This document shows positions 38,799 through 48,394 of a DNA stretch of 64,000 nucleotides, one piece after another. Both the position numbers and the translations under genes were made by a program. Position 1 is the first letter of the stretch. Every line of letters starts with the position of its first letter. A model generated the notes under the pieces. It was not told where the DNA came from, searched no databases, and saw only the letters and a list, made by a program, of their open reading frames with translations. Source of the stretch: Ralstonia pickettii (lineage in GTDB: Bacteria > Pseudomonadota > Gammaproteobacteria > Burkholderiales > Burkholderiaceae); assembly GCF_000607165.1 (NCBI RefSeq), contig NZ_JFZG01000003.1, forward strand, positions 186,001 to 250,000. The letters run 5' to 3'.

Positions 38799-39356
38799 AT
38801 GACCACATTCCTGACCATCGCCCAAGTTGCAGAAGCCAGCGGCCTGTCGACGCATACGCTGCGCTATTACGAGCGCATCGGCCTGCTCGACAGCGTGCAG
38901 CGACGCGATAACGGCCATCGTGTCTTCCGCACCGAAGACATGAGGTGGCTTGAGTTCCTGCTGCGCCTGCGCGATACCGGCATGCCGATCGCGCAGATGC
39001 AGGAGTACGCTGCGCTGCGGCGGCAGGGCGATAGTCTGGAGAGTGTGTCGGCGCGCCAACGCCTGCTGGAATCGCATGCCGCGGCGCTGGAAGCGGAGCT
39101 GCGCGCACGGGCCGAAACGCTGGCCGTGCTGCGCGTCAAACTCGTCGTCTACGACGGCATCCGGGCTCGGATTGCAGCCGTGGAAAACGCGTCAGGCTCC
39201 GCTTCCTCATCTTCCAAATCGAAACACCAGCCGAAACGCCAACCGAACGAGGACGCGCATGACACCGAACACGCACACAGCACAAGCCGCAAACCACGCC
39301 AACCTGCAGGACGACCGTTACGCACGCGGCTGGCAAAAGCTGAAGGAAGTCGATGA
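38799..39356 (+). CDS. MerR family transcriptional regulator
   Basis: A 185-residue regulator: winged helix-turn-helix at residues 1-70 (LTIAQVAEASGLSTHTLRYYERIGLLDSVQRRDNGHRVF), a long dimerisation helix (about 80-120) and a polar Ser/Lys-rich tail. No effector-binding cysteines are seen, which fits the AdhR/NmlR-like or small-molecule-responsive group rather than metal sensors. It probably controls its own promoter. The last 98 bp overlap the next gene in another frame, so the tail may be a by-product of that overlap. Confidence 0.9.
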   Translation: MTTFLTIAQVAEASGLSTHTLRYYERIGLLDSVQRRDNGHRVFRTEDMRWLEFLLRLRDTGMPIAQMQEYAALRRQGDSLESVSARQRLLESHAAALEAELRARAETLAVLRVKLVVYDGIRARIAAVENASGSASSSSKSKHQPKRQPNEDAHDTEHAHSTSRKPRQPAGRPLRTRLAKAEGSR

Positions 39357-39729
39357 TGTGGCTGGCGAACGCGTGGTCGAGGCCATGGCCGACATCTCGC
39401 CCGACCTCGGCCGCTACATCGTCGAATTCGGGTTTGGGGATGTTTACTGCCGCCCGGGCCTGACGCTGCGCGAGCGCGAGATCGCCACCATTGCCGCGCT
39501 CACGGCGCTGGGCAACGCGGCACCGCAGTTGAAGGTGCACATTGCGGCGGGGCTCAACGTCGGGCTCACGCGCACGGAGATCACCGAGACGATCCTGCAG
39601 ATGGCGCTATACGCGGGCTTTCCGGCGGCGCTCAACGGTATGTTTGCCGCCAAGGAAGTCTTTGCCGCTCACGACGCCGAGGGCGCGGCCCCTGCCGGCG
39701 GATCGATGCGCCGCGAAACCAGCAACTGA
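39259..39729 (+). CDS. Carboxymuconolactone decarboxylase family protein
   Basis: A 156-residue CMD/AhpD-like protein (all-helical): RYARGWQKLKEVDD, PDLGRYIVEFGFGDVYCRPGLTLREREIATIAALTALGNAAPQLKVHIAAGLNVGLTRTEITETILQMALYAGFPAALNG. The usual CxxC redox pair of AhpD is absent, so it is closer to the decarboxylase-like branch; the substrate is unknown. It starts inside the MerR gene and is regulated with it. Its last 61 bp overlap the convergent CNNM gene. Confidence 0.88.
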   Translation: MTPNTHTAQAANHANLQDDRYARGWQKLKEVDDVAGERVVEAMADISPDLGRYIVEFGFGDVYCRPGLTLREREIATIAALTALGNAAPQLKVHIAAGLNVGLTRTEITETILQMALYAGFPAALNGMFAAKEVFAAHDAEGAAPAGGSMRRETSN

Positions 39730-40985
39730 TCGATCCGGTGGTTGTCGATATCGAGCACTTCAATATGCAGTGGCCCGATGTCGACGGTTTCGCTCTTCTT
39801 GGGAATGCGCTTGAGCGCGTAGATGACTAGCCCGGCGAGGGTTTCGACGTGGTGTTCGCCGGGCAGGTCGTCGAGGTCGAAGGCGCGTTTGACGTCGCCC
39901 AGCGGCGTGACACCGTCGATCAGGCATGAGCCGTCATCGCGGCGCACGATCTGCTCGTCTTCGCCCAGGTACAGGATGTCGCCCATCACCGCGCCGACAA
40001 TGTCGTCGAGTGTCACCACACCCACCACCAGCCCGTATTCGTTGACCACCGCGCCAAAGCGCTCGTGCATCTCGCGAAAGCGCGTGAGCGCCTGCGACAG
40101 GTTGAGCGTGTCGGGCAGCACCAGCAGATTCTTGTCGTAATGTTTGCTGATGTTGCGGATCACGGCGGACGACTCCTCCGACAGGATCTGCTGCAGGATG
40201 TCCTTGGACGCGATGAAGCCGAGCACCGAGTCGATGTCTTCGCGGCAGACGAGGTATTCCGCGTGCGGCTGCGCAATGATCTTCATCTTGATCGACTCCA
40301 CCGGTTCGTCCACCGTGAAGTAGATCACCTCGTCGCGCACGGTCATCACTGAGGTGATCGTGCGTGATTCCAGCTCGAACACGTTTTCGATCATGGCCAG
40401 TTCGTGCTTGCGCAGCACGCCGGCTTGCGCACCTGCGCCCACCATGGCGGCGATGTCTTCGGTGGTGATCTGGTCGACACGGTGCGTCGGCACACCAAAC
40501 AGCTTGAGGAACATGTCGGCTGCCCCATTGAACAGCCACACCACCGGCCTCAGCGCGCGCAGGCACGAGTGCATCGGGCCGATGATCGACATCGCGCAGC
40601 GCTCGGGGTAAAGCACGGCCAGGCGCTTGGGCAGCAGGTCGGCAAAAAGAATGAATAGCCCCGTCACGATGATGAAGCCAACGATGCTGCCGATCCGTTC
40701 AGCGCGGGCGGCCGGCAGCCAGTCACTCAACCACGCGGCCAACGGCCCCGAGATCTGGCTGTCGCCGATGACACCGGCCAGGATGGCCACCGCATTCACC
40801 CCGATCTGCACCACGGTGAAGAAGTTGCCGGGCATGTCCTTGAGTTGCAGCACGCGCAAGGCGCGGGTGTCCCCGTCGTCTGCCAGGGTTTGCAGGCGCG
40901 TGCGCCGCGAGGCCGTGAGGGCGATTTCGGAAGCAGAAAAAAAGGCGCTGATCAGGATCAGCAGGGCAAGGATGAGGGCGGACAT
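39669..40985 (-). CDS. CNNM/CorC-type (hemolysin family) membrane protein
   Basis: A 438-residue inner-membrane protein: an N-terminal DUF21 domain with about four helices (LILALLILISAFFSASEIALTASRR, IGSIVGFIIVTGLFILFADLLPKRLA), a CBS pair (about 205-330, MTVRDEVIYFTVDEP, ASKDILQQIL, NEYGLVVGVVTLDDIV) and a C-terminal CorC_HlyC transporter-associated domain. Members export or sense Mg2+ or Co2+. The start at 40985 (MSALILALLIL) puts the first helix at the N-terminus. It is divergent from pelA. Confidence 0.92.
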   Translation of the reverse strand: MSALILALLILISAFFSASEIALTASRRTRLQTLADDGDTRALRVLQLKDMPGNFFTVVQIGVNAVAILAGVIGDSQISGPLAAWLSDWLPAARAERIGSIVGFIIVTGLFILFADLLPKRLAVLYPERCAMSIIGPMHSCLRALRPVVWLFNGAADMFLKLFGVPTHRVDQITTEDIAAMVGAGAQAGVLRKHELAMIENVFELESRTITSVMTVRDEVIYFTVDEPVESIKMKIIAQPHAEYLVCREDIDSVLGFIASKDILQQILSEESSAVIRNISKHYDKNLLVLPDTLNLSQALTRFREMHERFGAVVNEYGLVVGVVTLDDIVGAVMGDILYLGEDEQIVRRDDGSCLIDGVTPLGDVKRAFDLDDLPGEHHVETLAGLVIYALKRIPKKSETVDIGPLHIEVLDIDNHRIDQLLVSRRIDPPAGAAPSAS

Positions 40986-41364
40986 GGTGGCGGGGGCCGT
41001 CGCGGCAAGTCGCGTCGTTGCGCAGCGACAACTGCACGGTCGCGTGGAATGTGGCTTCGAATGATCATGGTGCAGCCCCGATCGCTTTGTCAAACCACGG
41101 CGTGCGCGGGTGATCTCAAACAATTGTTTATGTCCGAGGAGGATAGACGGCCATCCAAAATGTGGTTTGCCGTGTACCCACGCCATCGGCGATACTTCAC
41201 CTTCGGACACATTGTCTCGGTATGCCTTGCGGGGCCTGCGTTTGCGGGCGGCAGCCGTGAAGAAAAACAGCGGTTCCGGACGGCGTCATCACAGGCGCCG
41301 ATCTTCAGTGCCGGCGCAGATCGGCCTAATTGATGCACATAGTTGCATAGCGGAGTGCCAGTTC
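40986..41364. promoter_or_regulatory. Intergenic region upstream of pelA
   Basis: 379 bp between divergent genes, expected to hold the pel promoter. Visible elements are a perfect 12-bp palindrome AAACAATTGTTT (41118-41129) and an inverted repeat ATGCA-CATAGT-TGCAT (41333-41348) that ends 16 bp before the pelA ATG. No sigma-54 match and no clear coding frame. Confidence 0.5.
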
Positions 41365-44307
41365 ATGTGGGTTCTCAGCCGTTTACAGCGGCGCACCGGG
41401 GGGAAACGGGGGAATACGGCGGGGACGATCGCACGGTTGGCTGGGCTTTTTGTCGCAGCCGCCGTATCGATGCCTTGTGTGACGCTTGCTCAACAAGCGC
41501 CTGCCACCACCGGCTCCGGTGCGTCAGGGGTAACAGCTTCAGTTCCGGTTAACGCGCCGAACATCGCGTGGTTCTACGGCGACAAGCCGCCCGTGGCGCA
41601 GTTGCGCGCCTTCGACGCGGTCGTTGTGGAGCCAGACCACGGGTTCGATCCATCGCAGTTCAAGACGCCCAAGACGCAGTGGTACGCCTACGTGAGCGTG
41701 GGCGAGGTCACGCCCCAGCGCAGTTGGTACAAGGACTTGCCCAAGGCCTGGCTGTTGGGCCGCAATGCGGCGTGGGCCTCGCGCGTGGTGGATCAGGCCC
41801 AGCCCGAGTGGCCGGCGTTTTATGTCGATCACGTCATCAAGCCGCTGTGGGAGAAGGGCTACCGTGGCTTCTTTCTCGATACGCTCGACTCGTATCAGTT
41901 GGTGGCCAAGGACGACGCCTCGCGAGCGGCGCAGGAAGCCGGCATGGTGCGTGTGATTCGCGCGATCAAGGCGCGCTATCCGGACGCCAAGCTGATCTTC
42001 AACCGCGGGTTTGAGATCCTGCCGCAGGTGCACGACCAGGCGTATGCGGTGGCGTTTGAATCGCTGTATCGCGGCTGGGACCAGGGCAGCAAGCAGTACA
42101 AGGAAGTGAGCGACGCGGACCGCGAATGGCTGATGGGCCATGTACGCAAGATTCGCGACGATTACCACCTGCCCGTCATCGCCATCGATTACTGCCCGCC
42201 CACCGACCGTGCCTGCGCACGCGAAACGGCCAAACGTATCAAGGCGCAGGGCGTGGTGCCCTACGTGACCGATCCAGACCTGTCGACCATTGGCGTGGGG
42301 CGCATCGAGGTGTTGCCGCGCAAGGTGTTGATCCTGCAGGACCGCGACCCGCGTACCACCATTGACACCAGCGAGGGCGTGCGCTTCGTGGCCACGCCAC
42401 TCAACTTTCTCGGCTACGACGTCGAGTACGCCGACATCAACAAGCCGCTGCCCGCTTCAGTACCACCCGACAGCTACGCCGGCGTGGTGGTGTGGGTGAA
42501 CACCAGTCCGGTCAAGCAGGTGGCGGCGCTGTCGTCGTGGGTGCGGCAACGTATTCATGACGGCGTGCACATCGCCTTCCTGAACCAGTTTGGCCTGCCG
42601 GTGGATGGCAGCATGGCCGACATGTTCAAGCTGCACCTTGTGCGTGGGCGTGCCAGCGGGCCGCTGTCGGTGGTGTCGCAAGACAAGATGATGGGTTTTG
42701 AGATGGCGCCGCAACCGGAGCGCCGCGAAGCCCAGCCGATTCAGGTGAGCGCGAACGGGCAGTCGCTGCTGCGGCTGAAGTCGGGCAACTTTGAGTTTGA
42801 TGCCGCTGCCATTACCGATTGGGGCGGCTACGTACTGAATCCGTACGCGGTGTTCTCCATGGACACCGTTGAGCAGGCGCGTTGGGTTGTCCAGCCGATC
42901 GAGTTCCTGCGCCGCGCACTGGCGCTGCCAGACATGCCGATCCCCGACGTGACCTCTGAAAACGGCCGCCGACTCATGCTCGTGCATGTGGATGGCGACG
43001 GCTTTGCCTCGCGCGCCGAGTTTCCCGGCCCCGAATATTCCGGCGAGGTGCTGCTGCAGGACGTGTGGGAGAAGTACCGCATCCCGACAACGCTGTCGGT
43101 CATCGAGGGCGAGGTGGGCGCAAGCGGCCTTTACCCCAAGCTGACGCCGCGTCTGGAAACGATTGCGCGCCAGATGTTCGCGCTGCCGTACGTTGAACTG
43201 GGCACGCATACCTATTCGCACCCGTTCGATTGGAGCCGCACCGTGCCCGGCGCGGCCGCTGATCGGGCCAAGGAAGGCCCGGGTGCGGACAAGGGCGGTG
43301 GCGACACCGCATTCACGCTGTCCATTCCGGGCTACAAGTTCAGCCTCGACCGCGAGATAGCGGGCTCCATCAACTACATCAACGAGCGCCTGGCCCCGCC
43401 CGGCAAGCGCGTGAAGCTCCTGCAGTGGTCGGGCGACTGCCAGCCGCCCGAGATTGCCGTGCGCATGGCCTGGGACGCGGGCGTTCTCAATCTGAACGGC
43501 GGCGATACCACCATCACACGCAGCTCGCCATCGTGGACGGAGATTGCACCGCTGGGCATCGACAAGGGCCCAGGGGCTTACCAAGTGTTTGCGCCAAACC
43601 AGAACGAGAACGTCTACACAAACGATTGGACCGGGCCGTTCTATGGTTTCGATCGCCTGATTGAAACGCTGCAGTTGACGGACACTCCGTATCGCTTCAA
43701 GCCGATCAACATCTACTACCACATGTATTCGGGCACCAAGCTTGCGTCACTCAAGGCCTTGAAGAAGGTCTATGACTACGCGTTGTCGCAGCCCGTGTTC
43801 CCGATCTATTCGACCGAATATGTGGTCAAGGTGCTGGACTTCCGCAACATGGCCATCGCCCGAGAAGTCGGTGACGGCAACACCTGGGTGGTGCGCGGTG
43901 ATGGCGATCTGCGCGAACTGCGCTGGATGGCGCGCGGTACGCCGCGCCTGGCGGATGCGCAGGGGGTGGTTGGGTATGACAAGGCGGCCGGCGGTATCTA
44001 TATCCATCTTGATGACGGCGCCGCACGCTTTACGCTCGCACCTGAGGCGGAGTCGGCCAAGCCAGCGTACATTGCAGAAGCCGCTGCCTTTGTACGCAAT
44101 TTCGCACGAAACGGTAATGAGTTGAGTTTCGAGGCGGGCGGCTATTACAAGCCGTTTGTTCGTCTGGCCAACGCAGGTGCTTGCCGCGTGAAGGTCAACG
44201 GCAACCCAGCGCGCACGGCCCGCGCACAAGACAACACCGTGCGCGTTGATCTGACAGGAGCTGCTGCGCAAACCGTGACCTACCAACGTATCGATGTGGT
44301 CTGCTGA
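41365..44307 (+). CDS. pelA: Pel polysaccharide hydrolase/deacetylase PelA
   Basis: A 980-residue periplasmic protein (about 950 in Pseudomonas). After a signal-like N-terminus come a TIM-barrel glycoside hydrolase domain (IAWFYGDKPPVAQLRAFDAVVVEPDHG to VVPYVTDPDL), a middle domain and a CE4-like deacetylase (LMLVHVDGDGFASRAEFPG; metal ligands in GTHTYSHPFDW), then a C-terminal beta domain. PelA deacetylates and cleaves Pel, a cationic GalN/GalNAc polymer. CGGAG lies 9 bp before the ATG at 41365. It overlaps pelB by 14 bp. Confidence 0.93.
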   Translation: MWVLSRLQRRTGGKRGNTAGTIARLAGLFVAAAVSMPCVTLAQQAPATTGSGASGVTASVPVNAPNIAWFYGDKPPVAQLRAFDAVVVEPDHGFDPSQFKTPKTQWYAYVSVGEVTPQRSWYKDLPKAWLLGRNAAWASRVVDQAQPEWPAFYVDHVIKPLWEKGYRGFFLDTLDSYQLVAKDDASRAAQEAGMVRVIRAIKARYPDAKLIFNRGFEILPQVHDQAYAVAFESLYRGWDQGSKQYKEVSDADREWLMGHVRKIRDDYHLPVIAIDYCPPTDRACARETAKRIKAQGVVPYVTDPDLSTIGVGRIEVLPRKVLILQDRDPRTTIDTSEGVRFVATPLNFLGYDVEYADINKPLPASVPPDSYAGVVVWVNTSPVKQVAALSSWVRQRIHDGVHIAFLNQFGLPVDGSMADMFKLHLVRGRASGPLSVVSQDKMMGFEMAPQPERREAQPIQVSANGQSLLRLKSGNFEFDAAAITDWGGYVLNPYAVFSMDTVEQARWVVQPIEFLRRALALPDMPIPDVTSENGRRLMLVHVDGDGFASRAEFPGPEYSGEVLLQDVWEKYRIPTTLSVIEGEVGASGLYPKLTPRLETIARQMFALPYVELGTHTYSHPFDWSRTVPGAAADRAKEGPGADKGGGDTAFTLSIPGYKFSLDREIAGSINYINERLAPPGKRVKLLQWSGDCQPPEIAVRMAWDAGVLNLNGGDTTITRSSPSWTEIAPLGIDKGPGAYQVFAPNQNENVYTNDWTGPFYGFDRLIETLQLTDTPYRFKPINIYYHMYSGTKLASLKALKKVYDYALSQPVFPIYSTEYVVKVLDFRNMAIAREVGDGNTWVVRGDGDLRELRWMARGTPRLADAQGVVGYDKAAGGIYIHLDDGAARFTLAPEAESAKPAYIAEAAAFVRNFARNGNELSFEAGGYYKPFVRLANAGACRVKVNGNPARTARAQDNTVRVDLTGAAAQTVTYQRIDVVC

Positions 44308-47300
44308 CCTGACTCCGCGTGAACGGCTGCTGCCAGCCTGGCTGATCGGTACCCTGGGTGCGCTGATCGGGCTGGCGCTCGCCTTGATGTTTCCCCGCGA
44401 ACGTTTGGAGGCTCGCCTGCTGGAGGGCGGTAAGGTCGATGCGCTGTCGGTGGCCTACCTGGAAGCCTGGCTGCGCGTGCGCCCGAACGACGGCGAGTTC
44501 TTGAGCGTGCTGGCTGCCCAGTACGTGCGCACGGGCCGCCTGGCAGAAGCCGAAGCCATGGTCGCTCGCATGCGCGCGCTGCGCGACAAGACGCTCGACC
44601 GTGAAGCGCTGCTGCTTGATATCGCCATCCGAGAGCAACGCGCCTACGCGCTGCAACCGAAGGATCCGCAGCGCGCCGCCATGCTGGTCGACCTGCGTGG
44701 TCTGCTCAAGCAGGCGCTGGACTATCGCTGGACTGCGGCCGAGCTGGAGATTCTCGCCGCCAAGTCGCGTGCCTTGGATCAGGGCGCGATTGCCATCCAG
44801 TTCTATCAACGCCTGGCTAAACAGGACGTGGCGCGCGCCGCGCAATGGCAGGCGCGTACTGCTGAGATTGCGCTGGGCGTGGGCGAATACCGCGCCGCTG
44901 CCGCCGCCAACTTTGCCGCGCAGGCCACCGCCAAGTCGCTCGACGAACAGCGCCGCTACTTCATCGCCGGGTTGAAGGCCCTGCAGGCTGGCAACCTGCT
45001 CGACGACGCCATGACAGAAGCGCAACGCCGTGTTGGCCCGCTGATCGACGATACCGAAACGCTGCGCTTTCTCACGCGCCTGGCGATGGCATGTAACCGG
45101 CCGGATCTGGCAGACCAATACGCGCGGCGCCTGCTGCGGCTGTCGTGGCATCAGGCGGGCGAGGGCATTGCCTTGGCCTCCGGTGTCGCCCGGCATGACT
45201 GGGCATTCGCCGGCCGGCCGGAACCGCTGCCAAGCCCTGCAGACCTGGTGTTCATGGATGGCCCAGAAGGCCTGGCGCGTCGGCAGCGCCACACTGCGCG
45301 CATTCGCCCGGTGGCGGATAAGCAGAGCAAGGCTGACGATGCGGCTTCGTCCTCACAACCGTCGGGCGCACAGGCCATCGCACGCGGGATCGCCCCGTTC
45401 AATGCGGAAGACTACGATCTCGCATTCCAGGTTTTCATGGGCAGCGGCAATCTGAACGACGCCATGCGCGTGGCCGAGGCCGCCGTGCGTCAACGCCCCG
45501 ATCTGAAAATCTGGACCGAACGTGCCGCGCAGGTGGCCGAGTGGAACCGCCAACCGATGGCGGCGTTGAACTACTGGCTCGCGTACGCGCAATCCACGGG
45601 GGACGATGCGGCCTGGCAGCATGTGCTGCGTCTGGCGCCTGCGCTCCACGAAGACCACGCCTATCTGGCCGGGCTGCGCTACCAGGCAAGCCGCACCCCG
45701 GGCGACATGAAGTTGCTCGACCAGGTCATCGCGGCGTACGAGCGTCTGGGCGAACCCGTGGAAGGGCTGGCGTATCTGAACAGCATCGCGCACGGGTCGC
45801 ATCGTCAGGTGGTGCTGGAGCGCTATGCCAATCTGGCCGAGCGCGCCGGCAAAGACGATCAGGCTTACGACACCTACGTGCGTCTGCAAAAGGAGTTCGG
45901 CCCCAACGCGCAGTACGCGCTCAAGCTGGCGAACATCCTGTACGTGCGCGGGCAGTTTGCGCAGGCGCTTGCCGCCATGCAGGCTGCAGACAAGGCGGCC
46001 TTGCCAACCGATGACCTGTATTGGCGGACTTTCGCCCAGCTCGCGCGCCTGAACCAGCGTGATGATCTGTCGCGTGAGGCGTATCGGCAGTTGCTGATCG
46101 GCGGCAAGGCTGAGCCAGACGATCTGACAACGATGATCGATTTCTACGACGCCAGCCCCATCGATGCTGGCCGTCTGGCCGAACTCGCTTTCCGCAAAGA
46201 TGGCACGATGGTTCACCTGCAGCAGGCCATCTACTACTACACGCGTGCGCGCGCCTTCCGCCGCATCGACGGGTTGCTGGCCTCGCTCACACCAGAACAG
46301 CGCAAAGCGGCCGAGCAATCCGCCGGCGTGCTGGGCGCGCGGGCCGAGTATTTCCGCCAGAGCGGCCAGTGGGATGCCGCCATGCGTGACCTGCGGCGCG
46401 CAGTCTCGCTGCCGGATGCGGGCAGCGATGTGAAGGCGGCCTTCCTGTGGGGCCTGCTGGATTCCGGACAGAACGCCGAGCTCAAGCGCGCATTGGCGCT
46501 TTGGCGTAGCGAGGCCGAAAACGATTCCGCGTACTGGGGTGCCTACGCTGCCGCCGGCCTGCAGTTGTTTGACGCCAACCTGGCGCTGCGCTTCCTGGGC
46601 CGCCAGGGCAAGTCGATGCAGACCGATCCGCTCTGGTTGCTGGCCTATGCCGATGCACGCGAAATGGCCGGTCAGGCCGATGCTGCCTGGGCGCTGCGCC
46701 GCGAGGCGTGGTGGTTGCTGTGGCGCGCTGAAGATACGCCAGGCAGCGACAAGACCAAGCTGCCAATTGGCCGCCGTGTAGGCACGCGCGTCACGGTGGG
46801 GGATGGCGATGCGGCGCCGCTGGAAGAAGATGCGCGCACCGAATTGCGTGCCCGGCGCGTCTCACTGGCTCAAACATTCGGGTCTGGCGACTTGGCGCAG
46901 CGTCTGTTGATCGAGCTGCTGCGCGATGATCGCCGCGCGACGAAGCAGGCCCGCGAAGGTGGCCGCTCGGCGATGGCTAAGTCCGAGCTGGGCGATATCG
47001 ACACGTTGCCGCCGGAGCCGCCGCAGACCCCCACCGACAAACGCAAGCAGGCCCGCGTGAGCGATCAGCTCGTTTCCGCCGTGGCCAAGGAAGCGGCGCT
47101 GGGCTGGGCGCTCTCGCGGGAGGCGAATGATCTGGCGCGCGCGTGGTTGCTGCAGCAGTACACGCGCCGCATGACGCGCCCGGCCTATGCCGAGATCTCC
47201 ATTGCCCTGGCCGAGCACGATCTGCAGACGCTCAACCGGCTGCTTGACGATACGCCTGACCGCATTCCGCTCTACAACCGCATCGATGCCAACGTGATGA

Positions 47301-48325
47301 CGGACCGCCTCGGTGAGGCGCAGCGTCTGTCGTTTGAAGGGCTGACCACCGCACCCGATGACGAGCAACTGCACGAACGTGTGCAGGAGACGCTGCTGAC
47401 CAATGCACAGGCGCTGGAGCCGCGCGAGACGTGGTTCAAGCAGGCGCCGCTGACGTACTTCGAGAGCAGCGCTGCCGCCGGTATCCGCCTGACCGATCAC
47501 TACAGCATGCTCGTGCGCGCCACCCAGCGGAACCAGCGCTCGACCGACGATACGCAGTTGACCGGCGTGCCTGCGCAGGATCGGCAGGTGGATTGGATCT
47601 CGCAGTACCAGACGCAGAACACGCAGTGGAAGGGCACGGTGGGTTGGCGCCAGGGGCTGGGCTCGCTTTACGCCTTCCGGCTGGACGGCCTGCTGGGGCA
47701 GGTCGGGCCGGTGGGCACGGAGCTTTCGATCGGTCGCAACCAGCCGGCCAATGAAACGCCGCAACTGCGTGTGGGCGGCGTGAAGGATCTGTTCTCGATT
47801 GGCAACAACTGGCGCCTGACGCAAAACGAGTACGTGCGCGCCCGCGTGGAAGGCGACCGCTTCTACGGGCAGGACCGCTCGTTCCTGGGCAGCGGCATGG
47901 TGTTCGATGGCGAAATCGGGCACCGCTTCCGGGTGGAATATCCGGACTACACGATCCGCGTGGTTGGTACCGTCGCACGCTACAACGCGACGGGCACGGT
48001 CAGCCCATTGATGGCTCGCCTGCTTCCTTCGGGTGCCGCGCCGGACGTTGACCAGATCATGCCGCGCTCGTTCAACCAGTTCGGCATGCTGTTTGGTTTC
48101 GGCACGGATTATCTGGACCGCTACACGCGCGCCTGGCGGCCCTTTATGGATGCGGGCATGCTGCATGACAACCGCGAAGGGTGGGGCGTGCAGGCCCAGC
48201 TTGGCGTGGCAGGCAGCGTGTTTGGCAACGACCATCTGGCGCTGTACATCGAGCACCAGTCGATTACGCGCGCGGGGACATCGCCGCTGACAGAGATCGG
48301 CCTGCGCTACCGCTGGCTCTACTGA
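44294..48325 (+). CDS. pelB: Pel outer-membrane export protein PelB
   Basis: A 1343-residue protein with one N-terminal membrane helix (LPAWLIGTLGALIGLALALMF), a long run of TPR-type helical repeats (about residues 45-1000) and a C-terminal 16-strand barrel that ends GLRYRWLY. The TPRs bind PelA and gather it at the exit pore. The protein is about 150 residues longer than Pseudomonas PelB, and part of this is charged linker with SerSerGln/Lys stretches near 335-355 and 890-925. It overlaps pelA by 14 bp. Confidence 0.92.
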   Translation: MWSADLTPRERLLPAWLIGTLGALIGLALALMFPRERLEARLLEGGKVDALSVAYLEAWLRVRPNDGEFLSVLAAQYVRTGRLAEAEAMVARMRALRDKTLDREALLLDIAIREQRAYALQPKDPQRAAMLVDLRGLLKQALDYRWTAAELEILAAKSRALDQGAIAIQFYQRLAKQDVARAAQWQARTAEIALGVGEYRAAAAANFAAQATAKSLDEQRRYFIAGLKALQAGNLLDDAMTEAQRRVGPLIDDTETLRFLTRLAMACNRPDLADQYARRLLRLSWHQAGEGIALASGVARHDWAFAGRPEPLPSPADLVFMDGPEGLARRQRHTARIRPVADKQSKADDAASSSQPSGAQAIARGIAPFNAEDYDLAFQVFMGSGNLNDAMRVAEAAVRQRPDLKIWTERAAQVAEWNRQPMAALNYWLAYAQSTGDDAAWQHVLRLAPALHEDHAYLAGLRYQASRTPGDMKLLDQVIAAYERLGEPVEGLAYLNSIAHGSHRQVVLERYANLAERAGKDDQAYDTYVRLQKEFGPNAQYALKLANILYVRGQFAQALAAMQAADKAALPTDDLYWRTFAQLARLNQRDDLSREAYRQLLIGGKAEPDDLTTMIDFYDASPIDAGRLAELAFRKDGTMVHLQQAIYYYTRARAFRRIDGLLASLTPEQRKAAEQSAGVLGARAEYFRQSGQWDAAMRDLRRAVSLPDAGSDVKAAFLWGLLDSGQNAELKRALALWRSEAENDSAYWGAYAAAGLQLFDANLALRFLGRQGKSMQTDPLWLLAYADAREMAGQADAAWALRREAWWLLWRAEDTPGSDKTKLPIGRRVGTRVTVGDGDAAPLEEDARTELRARRVSLAQTFGSGDLAQRLLIELLRDDRRATKQAREGGRSAMAKSELGDIDTLPPEPPQTPTDKRKQARVSDQLVSAVAKEAALGWALSREANDLARAWLLQQYTRRMTRPAYAEISIALAEHDLQTLNRLLDDTPDRIPLYNRIDANVMTDRLGEAQRLSFEGLTTAPDDEQLHERVQETLLTNAQALEPRETWFKQAPLTYFESSAAAGIRLTDHYSMLVRATQRNQRSTDDTQLTGVPAQDRQVDWISQYQTQNTQWKGTVGWRQGLGSLYAFRLDGLLGQVGPVGTELSIGRNQPANETPQLRVGGVKDLFSIGNNWRLTQNEYVRARVEGDRFYGQDRSFLGSGMVFDGEIGHRFRVEYPDYTIRVVGTVARYNATGTVSPLMARLLPSGAAPDVDQIMPRSFNQFGMLFGFGTDYLDRYTRAWRPFMDAGMLHDNREGWGVQAQLGVAGSVFGNDHLALYIEHQSITRAGTSPLTEIGLRYRWLY

Positions 48326-48394
48326 CAAGCAAGAAAAAAGCAACGGGGAAAGAACGAGATGAAGCACACAACGGAAGACTCCAGGGAGAACGCG

